A DNA stretch of 64,000 nucleotides from Rhodopirellula europaea 6C (lineage in GTDB: Bacteria; Planctomycetota; Planctomycetia; Pirellulales; Pirellulaceae). The DNA is taken from assembly GCF_000338295.1 (NCBI RefSeq), contig NZ_ANMO01000116.1, forward strand, positions 1-64,000, given 5' to 3'. Position numbers and translations under genes: made by a program. The notes under the pieces are model-generated. The model saw only the letters and a program-made list of their open reading frames with translations, was not told where the DNA came from and searched no databases. Shown here one piece after another: positions 8,649 through 16,193 of this stretch (positions are counted from its first letter, which is position 1; every line of letters starts with the position of its first letter).

Positions 8649-9939
8649 GAGTGTTTGCCGTGGATGTGTCAGCGGTTGCGGTGTCACCAACCGGGTTCGA
8701 GTGGGAAACAGGGTTCGAGTGAGCAGCGAGGAAGGGACGCGAATCCAAATCATGTAGCATCGCGTCGGGGGTGATCGCCAGGAAAGCTTGGCGGGCCGCG
8801 TTGGTTTTGGCTCGGGGCATCGTCACATGAGCCACCCGGAGATCACGATAGCGACGAAGATTGGTGGGTGGCAAAGCGGAACGGGACCGAGGAAGCGGAA
8901 CAATTTGTTCGGGCTGAGCCGGCACCGACCGGACGTGCCAGCGAACCGAAGCAAACGAAGGCTGCCGCCCCGCCGACGCGGTTCGCACGAGCAAGCCTGG
9001 TGTTCGACCGGTTTCAGCGGCGAGTTGCAATCGGCGCGCGTCGCGATCGTTCAGATTCCAAGGCAACATTGACCACACCGCGGCGACGGATCCGCAACGG
9101 AGGGCTTGGTCGAGCGTCCACACCGCGTCGCGGCGGTTGGTGACTCGACACCAAACGATTCGTTCGGCGGGGATGCCGCAAGCGATCGCGGCGGGAGCAT
9201 AGAAATGACCGCCGGGGTCGACGACGATGATGGGACCGTCGTGATGAGCGTGTGCCGATGAATGAGGTTGGTTGGCCGTTCCCAAAATCTGGGCCGCGGC
9301 GAGCAAGGAAAGTGTGCCCGCGCCGCCGCCTTCGGTTTCCGCGATCCATTCACTGATCGTGCCGCGTCTCATTCCGCCGCCGGGCAACCAAGAATCCAGA
9401 GCCGAAGATCCGGTCGAAAAACGCGGGGTGGAATCGGTCGCGACGAGCGGATCGGAGATCGCTTCGGTTTGGCGACGCAGTTTTTGCAGCAACGCTTCGC
9501 GAGTGGCGGGGGCGTGTTCGGCTTTGCTCTCGCTTTGCTCGGCCCTCCCCTCGCTTCGCTCGACCCTCCCAGAGGGAGGGTGAAGGTGAGTTTGGTCACC
9601 GCTTCGCTCGACCTTCTCGGAAGGAGGGTGAAGTGGGGAGAGGGAAACGCTTCGCTCGGCTCTCCCAGAGGCAGGCGGAAGGTGAGTTGGGTCGTTACGC
9701 CGCTCGACCTTCTCGGAATGAGGTGGAAGGAGAGTTTGGTTGTTGCTTTGCTTGGCTGGTCGGGAGGGGAGCTGGGGGGCTGCGTGACGACGCTTGGTGA
9801 TTGAGGTTACAGTGGAAGAAGCCACCGATTCCTCCCAAAAAGCAAAGGTTTGCTGTTCGGGAGCCTGTTCCAACACGCTGGTGGACGCGGTCAAACGGCG
9901 TGGAACGGAGATGTTTTCGGTGGAAATGCTGTTTGGCAT
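8515..9939 (-). CDS. imuA: ImuA-like RecA-fold protein of the mutasome cassette
   Basis: ImuA is a RecA-like protein co-expressed with ImuB in SOS mutagenesis. The 474-residue product has the ImuA core FSTGSSALDSWLPGGGMRRG, then EWIAETEGGGAGTLSLLAA (a degenerate Walker A region), IIVVDPGGHFYAPAA (strand and Walker-B-like segment) and VRWHVRSVPAQPEQIVP. Residues of about 65-145 are four to five copies of a 16-residue repeat (HPPSEKVERSGDQTHL type) encoded by 48-bp DNA repeats. The low-complexity C-terminal tail overlaps the first 134 bases of imuB. The ATG at 9939 lies 38 bases from an 18-bp palindrome resembling a LexA operator. The repeat block makes it longer than usual for the family. Confidence 0.83.
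   Translation of the reverse strand: MPNSISTENISVPRRLTASTSVLEQAPEQQTFAFWEESVASSTVTSITKRRHAAPQLPSRPAKQSNNQTLLPPHSEKVERRNDPTHLPPASGRAERSVSLSPLHPPSEKVERSGDQTHLHPPSGRVERSEGRAEQSESKAEHAPATREALLQKLRRQTEAISDPLVATDSTPRFSTGSSALDSWLPGGGMRRGTISEWIAETEGGGAGTLSLLAAAQILGTANQPHSSAHAHHDGPIIVVDPGGHFYAPAAIACGIPAERIVWCRVTNRRDAVWTLDQALRCGSVAAVWSMLPWNLNDRDARRLQLAAETGRTPGLLVRTASAGRQPSFASVRWHVRSVPAQPEQIVPLPRSRSALPPTNLRRYRDLRVAHVTMPRAKTNAARQAFLAITPDAMLHDLDSRPFLAAHSNPVSHSNPVGDTATADTSTANTHEKAAVHLAAQLARPTSTRREPPQRQRESQRPSDQRQNNRRAAG
9553..9792. repeat. 48-bp tandem repeat family, five copies inside imuA
   Basis: Units start at 9553, 9601, 9649, 9697 and 9745, an exact 48-base period; the last is the most diverged. The first unit contains a perfect hairpin, ACCCTCCC (9563-9570), loop AGA, GGGAGGGT (9574-9581). 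On the minus strand each unit is read as 16 residues (HPPSGRVERSEGRAEQ, HPPSEKVERSGDQTHL, PPASGRAERSVSLSPL, PPHSEKVERRNDPTHL). No unrelated spacers separate the units, so this is not a CRISPR array. Confidence 0.88.
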
Positions 9940-9977
9940 CGTCTTGCTGCCTGCCTCGTTTGGTCAGTCCATTGATC

Positions 9978-9995
9978 CTAGCAAACATTTGCTAG
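9978..9995. promoter_or_regulatory. Palindromic operator, LexA-box-like, upstream of imuAB
   Basis: CTAGCAAACATTTGCTAG is a perfect 8+2+8 inverted repeat. It overlaps a second palindrome, TTTGCTAGCAAA (9988-9999). It lies between the divergent starts of imuA (9939) and lapA (10038), 38 bases before the imuA ATG. imuAB cassettes are LexA-controlled in other phyla, so an SOS operator is the natural reading, but I cannot confirm the LexA consensus of this organism. Confidence 0.55.
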
Positions 9996-10037
9996 CAAAT
10001 CCCTTTTTTCGCGAGAAATCACCCTCGCCGATTTCAC

Positions 10038-10397
10038 ATGCTCCAGAAAATCCGCTGGTTTTTGTCGTTGGTGGCCGTCTTGGTCGTCATCATCGTGGCG
10101 TTTCAAAACCAAGACGCGGTGCCGCTAACGATTTTGTTTTTCAGTGGTGAATACCCGCTGACGTTGCTGCTGCTGGGCTGTTCCGGCGTCAGCTTTGTGC
10201 TTGGGTGTTTGATGACCGCGTGGAGAATCCGCAGTCGCCACAAGGCTCAAATTGCCCGAGAATCCGAAGCGAAAAAGGAATCCGAGGCCAAAAGAGCGGA
10301 AGCCACTGCGAAAGAGACGTCTTCCACGAAGAAGAAAAGTGTCGTGGGCAACGAGTCAGCCGAAGCTTCCATCGGCTTGGATCAGGAAGCGACCTGA
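10038..10397 (+). CDS. LapA domain (DUF1049) small membrane protein
   Basis: A 119-residue inner-membrane protein. Two hydrophobic helices (residues of about 8-21 and 42-60) flank FQNQDAVPLTILFFSGEYPL, which is the LapA/DUF1049 signature region. A charged Ala/Glu/Lys-rich cytoplasmic tail follows (RESEAKKESEAKRAEATAKE) and could form a coiled coil. LapA in enterobacteria works with LapB in controlling lipopolysaccharide synthesis; no lapB is adjacent here, so that role is not demonstrated. Its 3' end overlaps the convergent gene by 16 bases. Confidence 0.75.
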   Translation: MLQKIRWFLSLVAVLVVIIVAFQNQDAVPLTILFFSGEYPLTLLLLGCSGVSFVLGCLMTAWRIRSRHKAQIARESEAKKESEAKRAEATAKETSSTKKKSVVGNESAEASIGLDQEAT

Positions 10398-10690
10398 ACG
10401 TTGTCGTCGGCAGCGTCAAAGTCGCTGGCCTTTTGTTGCGACGCGGCTCGGCGGCGAGCCACCAAATCGTGGCGACGCAAAACGGCTTGAGCGAGATCGC
10501 CGATTCGCTGGATGGGACGTTCGGTCGATGCCCGCTGCGATTCGAGCTGTTCCCGGCCTTCACGGATCAATTCGGCGAGAGCCAACAGTGAGTTGTCCGA
10601 TCCATTGGACTTCGGTGCCGCGGTTGCGGAGACCGATGCGATCACGGGGGAAACCGGTGCGATGGCGTCGAAGAGAGAAAGCTGAGTCAT
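10382..10690 (-). CDS. Hypothetical protein
   Basis: I do not recognise a family. The 102-residue product starts MTQLSLFDAIAPV at the ATG at 10690; the frame is open to 10741. The middle has an amphipathic segment, LLALAELIREGREQLESQR, followed by a basic stretch (RRHDLVARRRAAS). It contains no Cys and no membrane segment. Two GTGAC-GTCAC dyads lie just upstream at 10726-10788 and could regulate it. It converges with lapA with a 16-base overlap. Confidence 0.55.
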   Translation of the reverse strand: MTQLSLFDAIAPVSPVIASVSATAAPKSNGSDNSLLALAELIREGREQLESQRASTERPIQRIGDLAQAVLRRHDLVARRRAASQQKASDFDAADDNVQVAS

Positions 10691-11045
10691 TCGAAAAACC
10701 TTCGTCAGTGGGGCGGGCGGCCGGAGTGACGTGTGGGTCACGTCTCACTGAAAAGATTGTTCGCAAGGTCCGTGACACGTTTGGTCACGCAGGAAGAGCG
10801 TTCGAATTTGACGGTTGTGAGGATCGCACTTCCAGGGGGTAATCGATCTCCCCGGTAGTTCGTGAAACGTTTGCCTCAAACGACTTGGGGAACTAATGTG
10901 ACCCATGCTTTATTGGCCGCTCTGGCTACCGGTGCATCGTGTTTGCACGGTGGACATGGCCGCTGGCATCTCACTCATCCCCAAACCCTGCCACCCCAGT
11001 TAGTCAGCTCGTCGACGGTTTCCGCTGCCGTGGAAGAGCGATCTG
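10691..11045. other. Intergenic region between divergent genes, with two dyads
   Basis: About 355 bases without a convincing gene. Two related inverted repeats stand near the left end. A 63-codon frame opening with GTG at 10862 is possible, but its composition and lack of recognisable motifs do not support it. GGAAGAG at about 11032 is a plausible ribosome-binding site for the GTG at 11046. Confidence 0.5.
10726..10788. promoter_or_regulatory. Pair of GTGAC-GTCAC dyads
   Basis: GTGAC (10726-10730) is separated by 6 bases from GTCAC (10737-10741). A second GTGAC (10772-10776) is separated by 7 bases from GTCAC (10784-10788). The dyad starts are 46 bases apart and lie 36-98 bases upstream of the ATG at 10690. 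They could be operator half-sites for a dimeric regulator; the regulator is unknown. Confidence 0.3.
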
Positions 11046-11954
11046 GTGCGTGAGCGCTGCACAATTGGCGTTCCTTTGCTCTGGAAACCTGCACCTCTTT
11101 CTGCTGTCAAACAATCGACACGTTCGGTGGCAATTTCGTTGGCTGCCGTGGGGTCGATCGCATTGGCCACGTCATTGACATGTGTCGCCACAGAAACCGC
11201 TCAGCTCATGTTGGTTTTGTCGTCGATCAGCCGTGACGCAATCGTTTGGATGAATTGGGGTTTGGCGTTGTTGTTGTTTGCGGCAACGACCGTCTATGTT
11301 TTCCCGATTTTGTCACGAGCCTTGGGCGTGCGGGTCAAGCATTGGTTTCCGCTGATGACTCGGCGCAAATTGCGGTTGTCGGATTTGGCGACTGAGCGAC
11401 GTGCGCTTCGCGGGTGTTTGATTGTCTTGGCTGCATTTCCATTGCAAACGAGTTTGGCTCATTCGGTCATGTTGCGAGCAACTCGCGGGGAATCGAACAC
11501 GCCATTCGTGCCGGCTTGGTTGTTCTTGATATTGGCCGTTGTGATGATGATCGTTGGGGCGGTGGTTCATTTTCGATTGCCCAAGATCTATTTGAAGTGT
11601 CGTTTTGATTCGTTGCTCAATGGGCTTCGGCACTATCCTCGCGGAGTGGCGCTCCGCAGTTTCATCGCCCAGTGGGACAACCCGACACGTGAAATCTATA
11701 CGGCTTGCCGAGTCAGTCGCCGAGTCGCGTGGGCCTATCGCGCCGGCATCTTGATCTCCGCCGCATGCTTCACCGCCGCCGGTTGCTTGGTTGCACGAGT
11801 CGAACTGCCGTGGGCGTTGGACGAAATGGGGACCGTGATCGCCATCGCCTGTGTTTTCAGTTTATGGCCGACAGCGGAGCGAATGGTGAGCTGGAGCGGT
11901 CTGGTTCTGGATCCCATTTGCGGCGGGCCCGACGAATTCGACGAGTACGATTGA
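11046..11954 (+). CDS. Multi-pass membrane protein of unknown function
   Basis: I do not recognise a family. The 302-residue product appears to have five or six hydrophobic helices: about 28-48, 66-87, 126-140, 157-178, 235-255 and 262-278. A basic loop (RVKHWFPLMTRRKLRLSDL) follows the second helix. The C-terminus is acidic (DEFDEYD). The start is uncertain: the GTG at 11046 has a plausible ribosome-binding site (GGAAGAG), and the next Met is about residue 54. It lies upstream of the acetyltransferase gene with a 120-base gap. Confidence 0.65.
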   Translation: MRERCTIGVPLLWKPAPLSAVKQSTRSVAISLAAVGSIALATSLTCVATETAQLMLVLSSISRDAIVWMNWGLALLLFAATTVYVFPILSRALGVRVKHWFPLMTRRKLRLSDLATERRALRGCLIVLAAFPLQTSLAHSVMLRATRGESNTPFVPAWLFLILAVVMMIVGAVVHFRLPKIYLKCRFDSLLNGLRHYPRGVALRSFIAQWDNPTREIYTACRVSRRVAWAYRAGILISAACFTAAGCLVARVELPWALDEMGTVIAIACVFSLWPTAERMVSWSGLVLDPICGGPDEFDEYD

Positions 11955-12061
11955 GTCATCCCAGGCCGGGTGAAAGACGCACACGGGTGAAAACCTGCTG
12001 ATTCGGCTACAATCATCCCCGTCATTGCCAAGAGGCGATCAACTCGACGTTTGACGAGACC

Positions 12062-12067
12062 GGGAGG
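12062..12067 (+). promoter_or_regulatory. Shine-Dalgarno deciding a TTG start
   Basis: GGGAGG lies 7 bases before the TTG at 12075. This favours that codon over the in-frame TTG at 12051 as the start of the acetyltransferase. Confidence 0.6.
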
Positions 12068-12074
12068 CAGACGA

Positions 12075-12515
12075 TTGGAATTCCTCGAAATCGAATGGTG
12101 CACGCCGCTGTACCAGGAGGCATTGGATCTGAGGCATCGAGTGCTGCGCGAACCATTGGGGCTCCGTCTGACGGCCGAGGAATTGGACGGGGAATACGGG
12201 GATCTGCACTTTGGGTTGCGGAATGGATCCGAAGATTTGGTGGCCGTTTTGTCGGCAAAGCCTCTGACTTCCAGTGCTGTCAAATTACGTCAAATGGCGG
12301 TCGATCCAGAGAATCAAAACGAGGGACTCGGCGCGAAATTGCTGGGAGAAGTCGAGTCGGCGTTGGAGAAGAAGGGATACACCCAATTCCAATTGAACGC
12401 TCGAGAAACCGCGATCGGTTTCTATAAAAAGGCGGGCTACACCGCTGTGGGAGAAACCTTCACTGAAATTTCTCTTCCGCATCGCAAGATGGTGAAGCCA
12501 CATGACGAAGCCTGA
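12075..12515 (+). CDS. GNAT family N-acetyltransferase
   Basis: An acetyl-CoA-dependent N-acetyltransferase of 146 residues; the substrate is unknown. The acetyl-CoA motif A is visible as LRQMAVDPENQNEGLGAKLL, with the Q/R-x-x-G-x-G/A pattern, and motif B as GFYKKAGYTAVGETF near the C-terminus. The N-terminal FLEIEWCTPLYQEALDLRHR resembles the ElaA/GNAT branch. The start is TTG, chosen from the Shine-Dalgarno at 12062-12067. The 3' end overlaps the next gene by 14 bases, which suggests translational coupling. Confidence 0.82.
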   Translation: MEFLEIEWCTPLYQEALDLRHRVLREPLGLRLTAEELDGEYGDLHFGLRNGSEDLVAVLSAKPLTSSAVKLRQMAVDPENQNEGLGAKLLGEVESALEKKGYTQFQLNARETAIGFYKKAGYTAVGETFTEISLPHRKMVKPHDEA

Positions 12516-12978
12516 ACCCTCCACCGCCGACATCGTTTCGGGCTTGATGAATCATTGCACGGTCGGTTCGCTGGCAACGCAGATGGCGGATTCCAATGCA
12601 TCGCCACGACCGTACGTGTCGCTTGTCACGGTGGCTCGAGTCGGTGAAACTTCAATCGCGATGCTGTTGAGCGGTTTAGCAAAACACACTCAGAACCTAG
12701 CGAAGTGCCCCGCGGTGTCGCTCCTAATCTGCGAAGAGACTTCTCCTGCTTCCGACCCGATGGCCGCCCAGCGTGTCACATTGATGGGCCAAATCGCTCG
12801 CTTGCCGCATGAAGATGATATGAATGTTCGCGACGCCTTCTTGCAAAAGCAACCGAATTCGCGAATGGTGGCGGGGTTCAGGGATTTCTTCTTTCATGTG
12901 TTGCACATCGAAGAGTGCCATGTGATCGCAGGGTTTGGGCGAATTGAAACCCTCTCATCTTCTTGTCTACGGGTTTGA
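12502..12978 (+). CDS. Pyridoxamine 5'-phosphate oxidase-like FMN-binding protein (HugZ-like)
   Basis: A 158-residue split-barrel flavin-binding fold protein. Supporting sequence: GSLATQMADSNASPRPYVSLV in the first strands, LLSGLAKHTQNLAKCPAVSLLI typical of HugZ/PPOX proteins, then RVTLMGQIARLP and FRDFFFHVLHIEECHVIAGFGRI. HugZ relatives bind haem or reduce flavin; whether this one acts on haem is not shown. The protein stops soon after the barrel, so it lacks the C-terminal DUF2470 domain of longer HugZ proteins. It is coupled to the upstream acetyltransferase. Confidence 0.75.
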   Translation: MTKPEPSTADIVSGLMNHCTVGSLATQMADSNASPRPYVSLVTVARVGETSIAMLLSGLAKHTQNLAKCPAVSLLICEETSPASDPMAAQRVTLMGQIARLPHEDDMNVRDAFLQKQPNSRMVAGFRDFFFHVLHIEECHVIAGFGRIETLSSSCLRV

Positions 12979-13030
12979 CGGCCCCGCATCTCTTCTGCTC
13001 TTGCTCATCTCTGTTTTTGGTCAACCGTTC

Positions 13031-13441
13031 ATGAATTCATCGTCTCTTCCCCCTGAAGATGCCGCTGAGAAGCAGCCTGGACCGGAGGATATGTCCAACT
13101 TTCGCGTGGCAAACCCACCTGATTCCGCGCAATTAACTCAATTCGTGACGACAATCAAAAACGCGGAACAGCAGGTCGGCGAGAACATCATTGAGGCGTT
13201 GAAGCATCCTGGAACCGTCGCGGTGCTGACCACGGCCGTTTTGGGACCCGACGGTCAGCAGCGAGTGTTGTCGATGGCACTCGATGCTGATCGCATGAGT
13301 CAGGTCCAAGAAATCCTTCAAACGTCGGTGGAAGAACGCGAAGACGAAGAACGTTGCTATGGTTTCCATTGCTTGGTGAAGACGAAGGCGGCAAAAGAAC
13401 AGCCAAGCACCGACGAAGACGCACCGTCTGAAACGAATTGA
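13031..13441 (+). CDS. Hypothetical protein
   Basis: A 136-residue soluble protein with no family that I recognise. From MNSSSLPPEDAAEK the first 30 residues are polar and probably disordered. A mixed alpha/beta segment follows (LTQFVTTIKNAEQQVGENI, GTVAVLTTAVLGPDGQQRVLS, DADRMSQVQEILQ), and the tail is acidic. The frame is open to 12935, overlapping the preceding gene; the ATG at 13031 is preferred because it lies clear of that gene. Confidence 0.6.
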   Translation: MNSSSLPPEDAAEKQPGPEDMSNFRVANPPDSAQLTQFVTTIKNAEQQVGENIIEALKHPGTVAVLTTAVLGPDGQQRVLSMALDADRMSQVQEILQTSVEEREDEERCYGFHCLVKTKAAKEQPSTDEDAPSETN

Positions 13442-13496
13442 TCCACCCCCAAATTCTTTTGCATTTCACTCGTCCTCTCATCTTGCGTGATTCGTT

Positions 13497-14513
13497 TTGT
13501 ATTCTCCGACTCAACATGTGACGCCCGCCGCGGAAGCGTTGACGGTGGCCCAAAATCCCAAGTCCGCTTTGCCGGACGAGCTGCAGCTGCCGTGGCGTCA
13601 TCTGCAAGAGGTGTCCGCTCGGCTGCGGCAAGTGATCCGCGGGAAGGACGATGTCATCGAAGCGGTTTTGATTGCTTTACTCGCCGAAGGGTCCGTGTTG
13701 CTGGAAGACGTTCCCGGTGTTGGTAAAACAACGCTGGCGAAATCCGTTTCGCGTTTGATTGACCTGGAATATCAACGCATCCAGTGCACGCCCGACTTGT
13801 TGCCCGCGGACATTTTGGGCGGGCCGATTTACTTGCAATCCAAAGGTGAGTTTGAGTTCCGCCCCGGACCGGTGTTTTGCAATCTGTTGGTTGCCGATGA
13901 AGTCAACCGAGCTTCTCCACGAACGCAAAGTGCACTGCTGGAGGCGATGGCGGAATCACAAGTTACGATCGACGGTGAACGTTACGATCTGAAGCACCCT
14001 TTCATGGTGATCGCGACTCAAAACCCAGCGGGCTTCGAAGGCACCTTCCCATTGCCCGAGTCGCAACTGGACCGGTTCTTGTTTCGTTTGTCGATGGATT
14101 ATCCCGACACCGAAAGCGAAATCGATCTGTTGCTGGATCAATCCGAAGCGGAACCGGTTGCTGCCTTGCAACCTGTGATGAAGGCCGAAGAATTGACCCT
14201 GCTACAGACTTGGGTGCGTCAAATTCGAACCGATCGAAAGGTTGCTGCTTACGTGGTCGCATTGGCAACCGCCACGCGGCAGGATTCTCGTTTGCGGGTT
14301 GGATGCAGTCCGCGAGGCAGCAAAATGTTGATGCGTGCTTCTCAGGCTCGCGCCGTCCTGATGGGCCGAGACTTTGTCTTGCCCGACGACGTCCAACAAT
14401 TGGGAACGGCGGTGTTGGCTCACCGGGTGAGCACTCGCCACGGAACCGCGACATCGAACGAGAGTCGCCAGATCGTTGCGTCCATTGTGGACCAAGTCCC
14501 CGTGCCTGTTTGA
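13497..14513 (+). CDS. MoxR-family AAA+ ATPase
   Basis: A chaperone-like ATPase of about 331-338 residues, thought to act with the following DUF58 and transglutaminase genes in assembling or maturing an envelope complex. Walker A is EDVPGVGKTTLAKS, Walker B is LLVADEVNRASP, and sensor 1 is FMVIATQNPAGFEGTFPLP. The C-terminal lid contains VGCSPRGSKMLMRASQARA, characteristic of MoxR. No ATG suits the start; TTG at 13497 or GTG at 13518 are candidates. It is first in a four-gene operon, 10 bases before the DUF58 gene. Confidence 0.92.
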   Translation: MYSPTQHVTPAAEALTVAQNPKSALPDELQLPWRHLQEVSARLRQVIRGKDDVIEAVLIALLAEGSVLLEDVPGVGKTTLAKSVSRLIDLEYQRIQCTPDLLPADILGGPIYLQSKGEFEFRPGPVFCNLLVADEVNRASPRTQSALLEAMAESQVTIDGERYDLKHPFMVIATQNPAGFEGTFPLPESQLDRFLFRLSMDYPDTESEIDLLLDQSEAEPVAALQPVMKAEELTLLQTWVRQIRTDRKVAAYVVALATATRQDSRLRVGCSPRGSKMLMRASQARAVLMGRDFVLPDDVQQLGTAVLAHRVSTRHGTATSNESRQIVASIVDQVPVPV

Positions 14514-14523
14514 AAGACGACCC

Positions 14524-15855
14524 ATGAAACGGGACGCCTCCGCATCGCGAAAAACGCGTTGGTCACGACGTCGCTTGGCTTTGAAAACCCTTCAATGGTG
14601 CAACCCCATCGCGTGGTGGCTGGCGCTGCGGCGAAGCATGACTGGCGGTTCGGTGACCTTGTTGTTGATCGGAATCGTTTCGCTGAACATCGTTTGGGGA
14701 TATCCCTGGATGGGCATGTTCGCCAGTTGCGTTGCAATGTTCGTGGTGGGATGGATCATCAACCGACTTATGTCACCTCGTTTGAAGGTGGCCTTGGATG
14801 TGCCTCTGGCAGTGCGAGCGGGTGAGAGCTTTGTCGCTCGTATCTCCTTGATCCACGAAGGTCGGTTGCCGGCGATGAGTCTGTGTGCGGGGCTTGATCA
14901 CAGTCGCCGAAAGCATGGTCGTCGGGACATCGAGATGCCGTTGGATGCCTCTGCGATGCAGTGGGTTCCTGACATCGCGCCGGGAGCAACAACGACGATT
15001 GAACAATCGTTGACGTTTCTCAGACGAGGTGTGCATGAAATGCCTCCGGTCCGAATCGAATCGTTGTTTCCGTTTCACTTGTTTCGATCGACGCAGTGGC
15101 TCGACAGCGGAGAGTCGATGGTCATCACGCCACGGCGGCTAGATTGGGACAGCGAAATGGCGTGGCAGATGATTCACGCGAGTCTGCGTGGGCTGGCCGT
15201 TGGGTTGTCGCAAGGAGATCATCAGCACTACGTCGGCAGCCTGGAATATCGCGCTGGGATGCCCGTTCGTCGGTGGGATTTCGCGTCGTGGGCGCGATTG
15301 GGCAGACCGATCTTGCGAGAGTTCAATTCTGCGGCAAAGCAGACCGTCACGGTGTTCATTGATACCACACCCGTCGAATCGGATGCCGCAGTCACGCCTA
15401 TGTCGCGATGGCGTCGATACGCAGACGACGAGGACGCATCACTGGAGCGATTGTTGTCGATCGCTTCGGCAGGACTGGAGACTCTGGTGGGAGCGAACGT
15501 TCAAGTGCGTTTGGTCGTGCCATGGCAGGCACCTTCGGTGATTCAAAGCCAAGAGCGAAATGGAAAGTTGCGTTCGGTGCTATGCGAAGGAGCTTCCGAC
15601 CCGACGCCTTTGTTGATGGCACTGGCCGAGGCTGAGCCGGTTGATGCCGACACCGCTCAAGAAGTCTTGCATGCGATGCCACAGGCAGGCGGCACATTCC
15701 ACGGAGTCGTGTTCTCTCGTCGCGAACGTGAGGCGGCCGATCTGTCGCATTTGCCAGATTTGATGTGGTTGAACATCAACGAAGATTCGCGGGACAGCTT
15801 TGGCAATACGGCCGTTTCGAGTATCGATAACGACGCGACGAAGGTGCTGGCATGA
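14524..15855 (+). CDS. DUF58 domain membrane protein
   Basis: A 443-residue protein with two adjacent hydrophobic helices near the N-terminus (residues of about 42-58 and 62-80) and a large domain that carries the DUF58 signature YRAGMPVRRWDFASWARLGR at about 245-265. DUF58 proteins resemble von Willebrand A domains and accompany MoxR ATPases. The ATG at 14524 follows the moxR stop by 10 bases. Its stop shares ATGA with the start of the next gene. Confidence 0.88.
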   Translation: MKRDASASRKTRWSRRRLALKTLQWCNPIAWWLALRRSMTGGSVTLLLIGIVSLNIVWGYPWMGMFASCVAMFVVGWIINRLMSPRLKVALDVPLAVRAGESFVARISLIHEGRLPAMSLCAGLDHSRRKHGRRDIEMPLDASAMQWVPDIAPGATTTIEQSLTFLRRGVHEMPPVRIESLFPFHLFRSTQWLDSGESMVITPRRLDWDSEMAWQMIHASLRGLAVGLSQGDHQHYVGSLEYRAGMPVRRWDFASWARLGRPILREFNSAAKQTVTVFIDTTPVESDAAVTPMSRWRRYADDEDASLERLLSIASAGLETLVGANVQVRLVVPWQAPSVIQSQERNGKLRSVLCEGASDPTPLLMALAEAEPVDADTAQEVLHAMPQAGGTFHGVVFSRREREAADLSHLPDLMWLNINEDSRDSFGNTAVSSIDNDATKVLA

Positions 15856-16193
15856 CAACCTTGACGCATGAAGAGCCGATGGAATGGCGTGATTGGTTGT
15901 CGGATGACCGAGTGGTGCTGGGCGCATTGACCGTTGGGTTGGCTTGGTTCTTGGGCGGCACGTTCATGACCTCGCCCGCGTGCGTCTTGGTCGCCACGAT
16001 CATTTTGGTTGTTGTGGTGTTGATGCGTCTTCGTTGGCCAGAACCAATACTGCCAAACGCCAATTGGAAAATGCGAGCAGCTCGAGGCGTGGTGCTGTTT
16101 TTGACATTGATCGGTTCGATGCTGATTGTCTTTGCATGGCGTTTCTATCCCGCGTTGCAAGGCACGCCCAACGGTGTTGTTGGTTGCGGTTGA
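15852..16193 (+). CDS. Small three-helix membrane protein
   Basis: A 113-residue protein with three predicted helices (VVLGALTVGLAWFLGGTFM, ACVLVATIILVVVVLM, GVVLFLTLIGSMLIVFAW). It starts in an ATGA overlap with the DUF58 gene. It lies exactly where the N-terminal membrane part of TgpA-like transglutaminases is usually encoded, and its 3' end overlaps the transglutaminase frame. It may be the detached front of that protein, either as a natural split or through a frameshift near 16150-16190. Confidence 0.6.
   Translation: MTTLTHEEPMEWRDWLSDDRVVLGALTVGLAWFLGGTFMTSPACVLVATIILVVVVLMRLRWPEPILPNANWKMRAARGVVLFLTLIGSMLIVFAWRFYPALQGTPNGVVGCG

Noticed and set aside
7734-8774. 346-codon plus-strand frame opposite imuB
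   Set aside because: It is antisense to a well-supported gene, and its Gly/Arg-rich composition with no motif is typical of a shadow frame.
8370-9792. CRISPR array
   Set aside because: The 48-base units abut with no unique spacers, are read as protein, and have no cas genes nearby.
10862-11053. 63-codon frame with a GTG start
   Set aside because: No motif, no clear ribosome-binding site and poor composition; left as intergenic.
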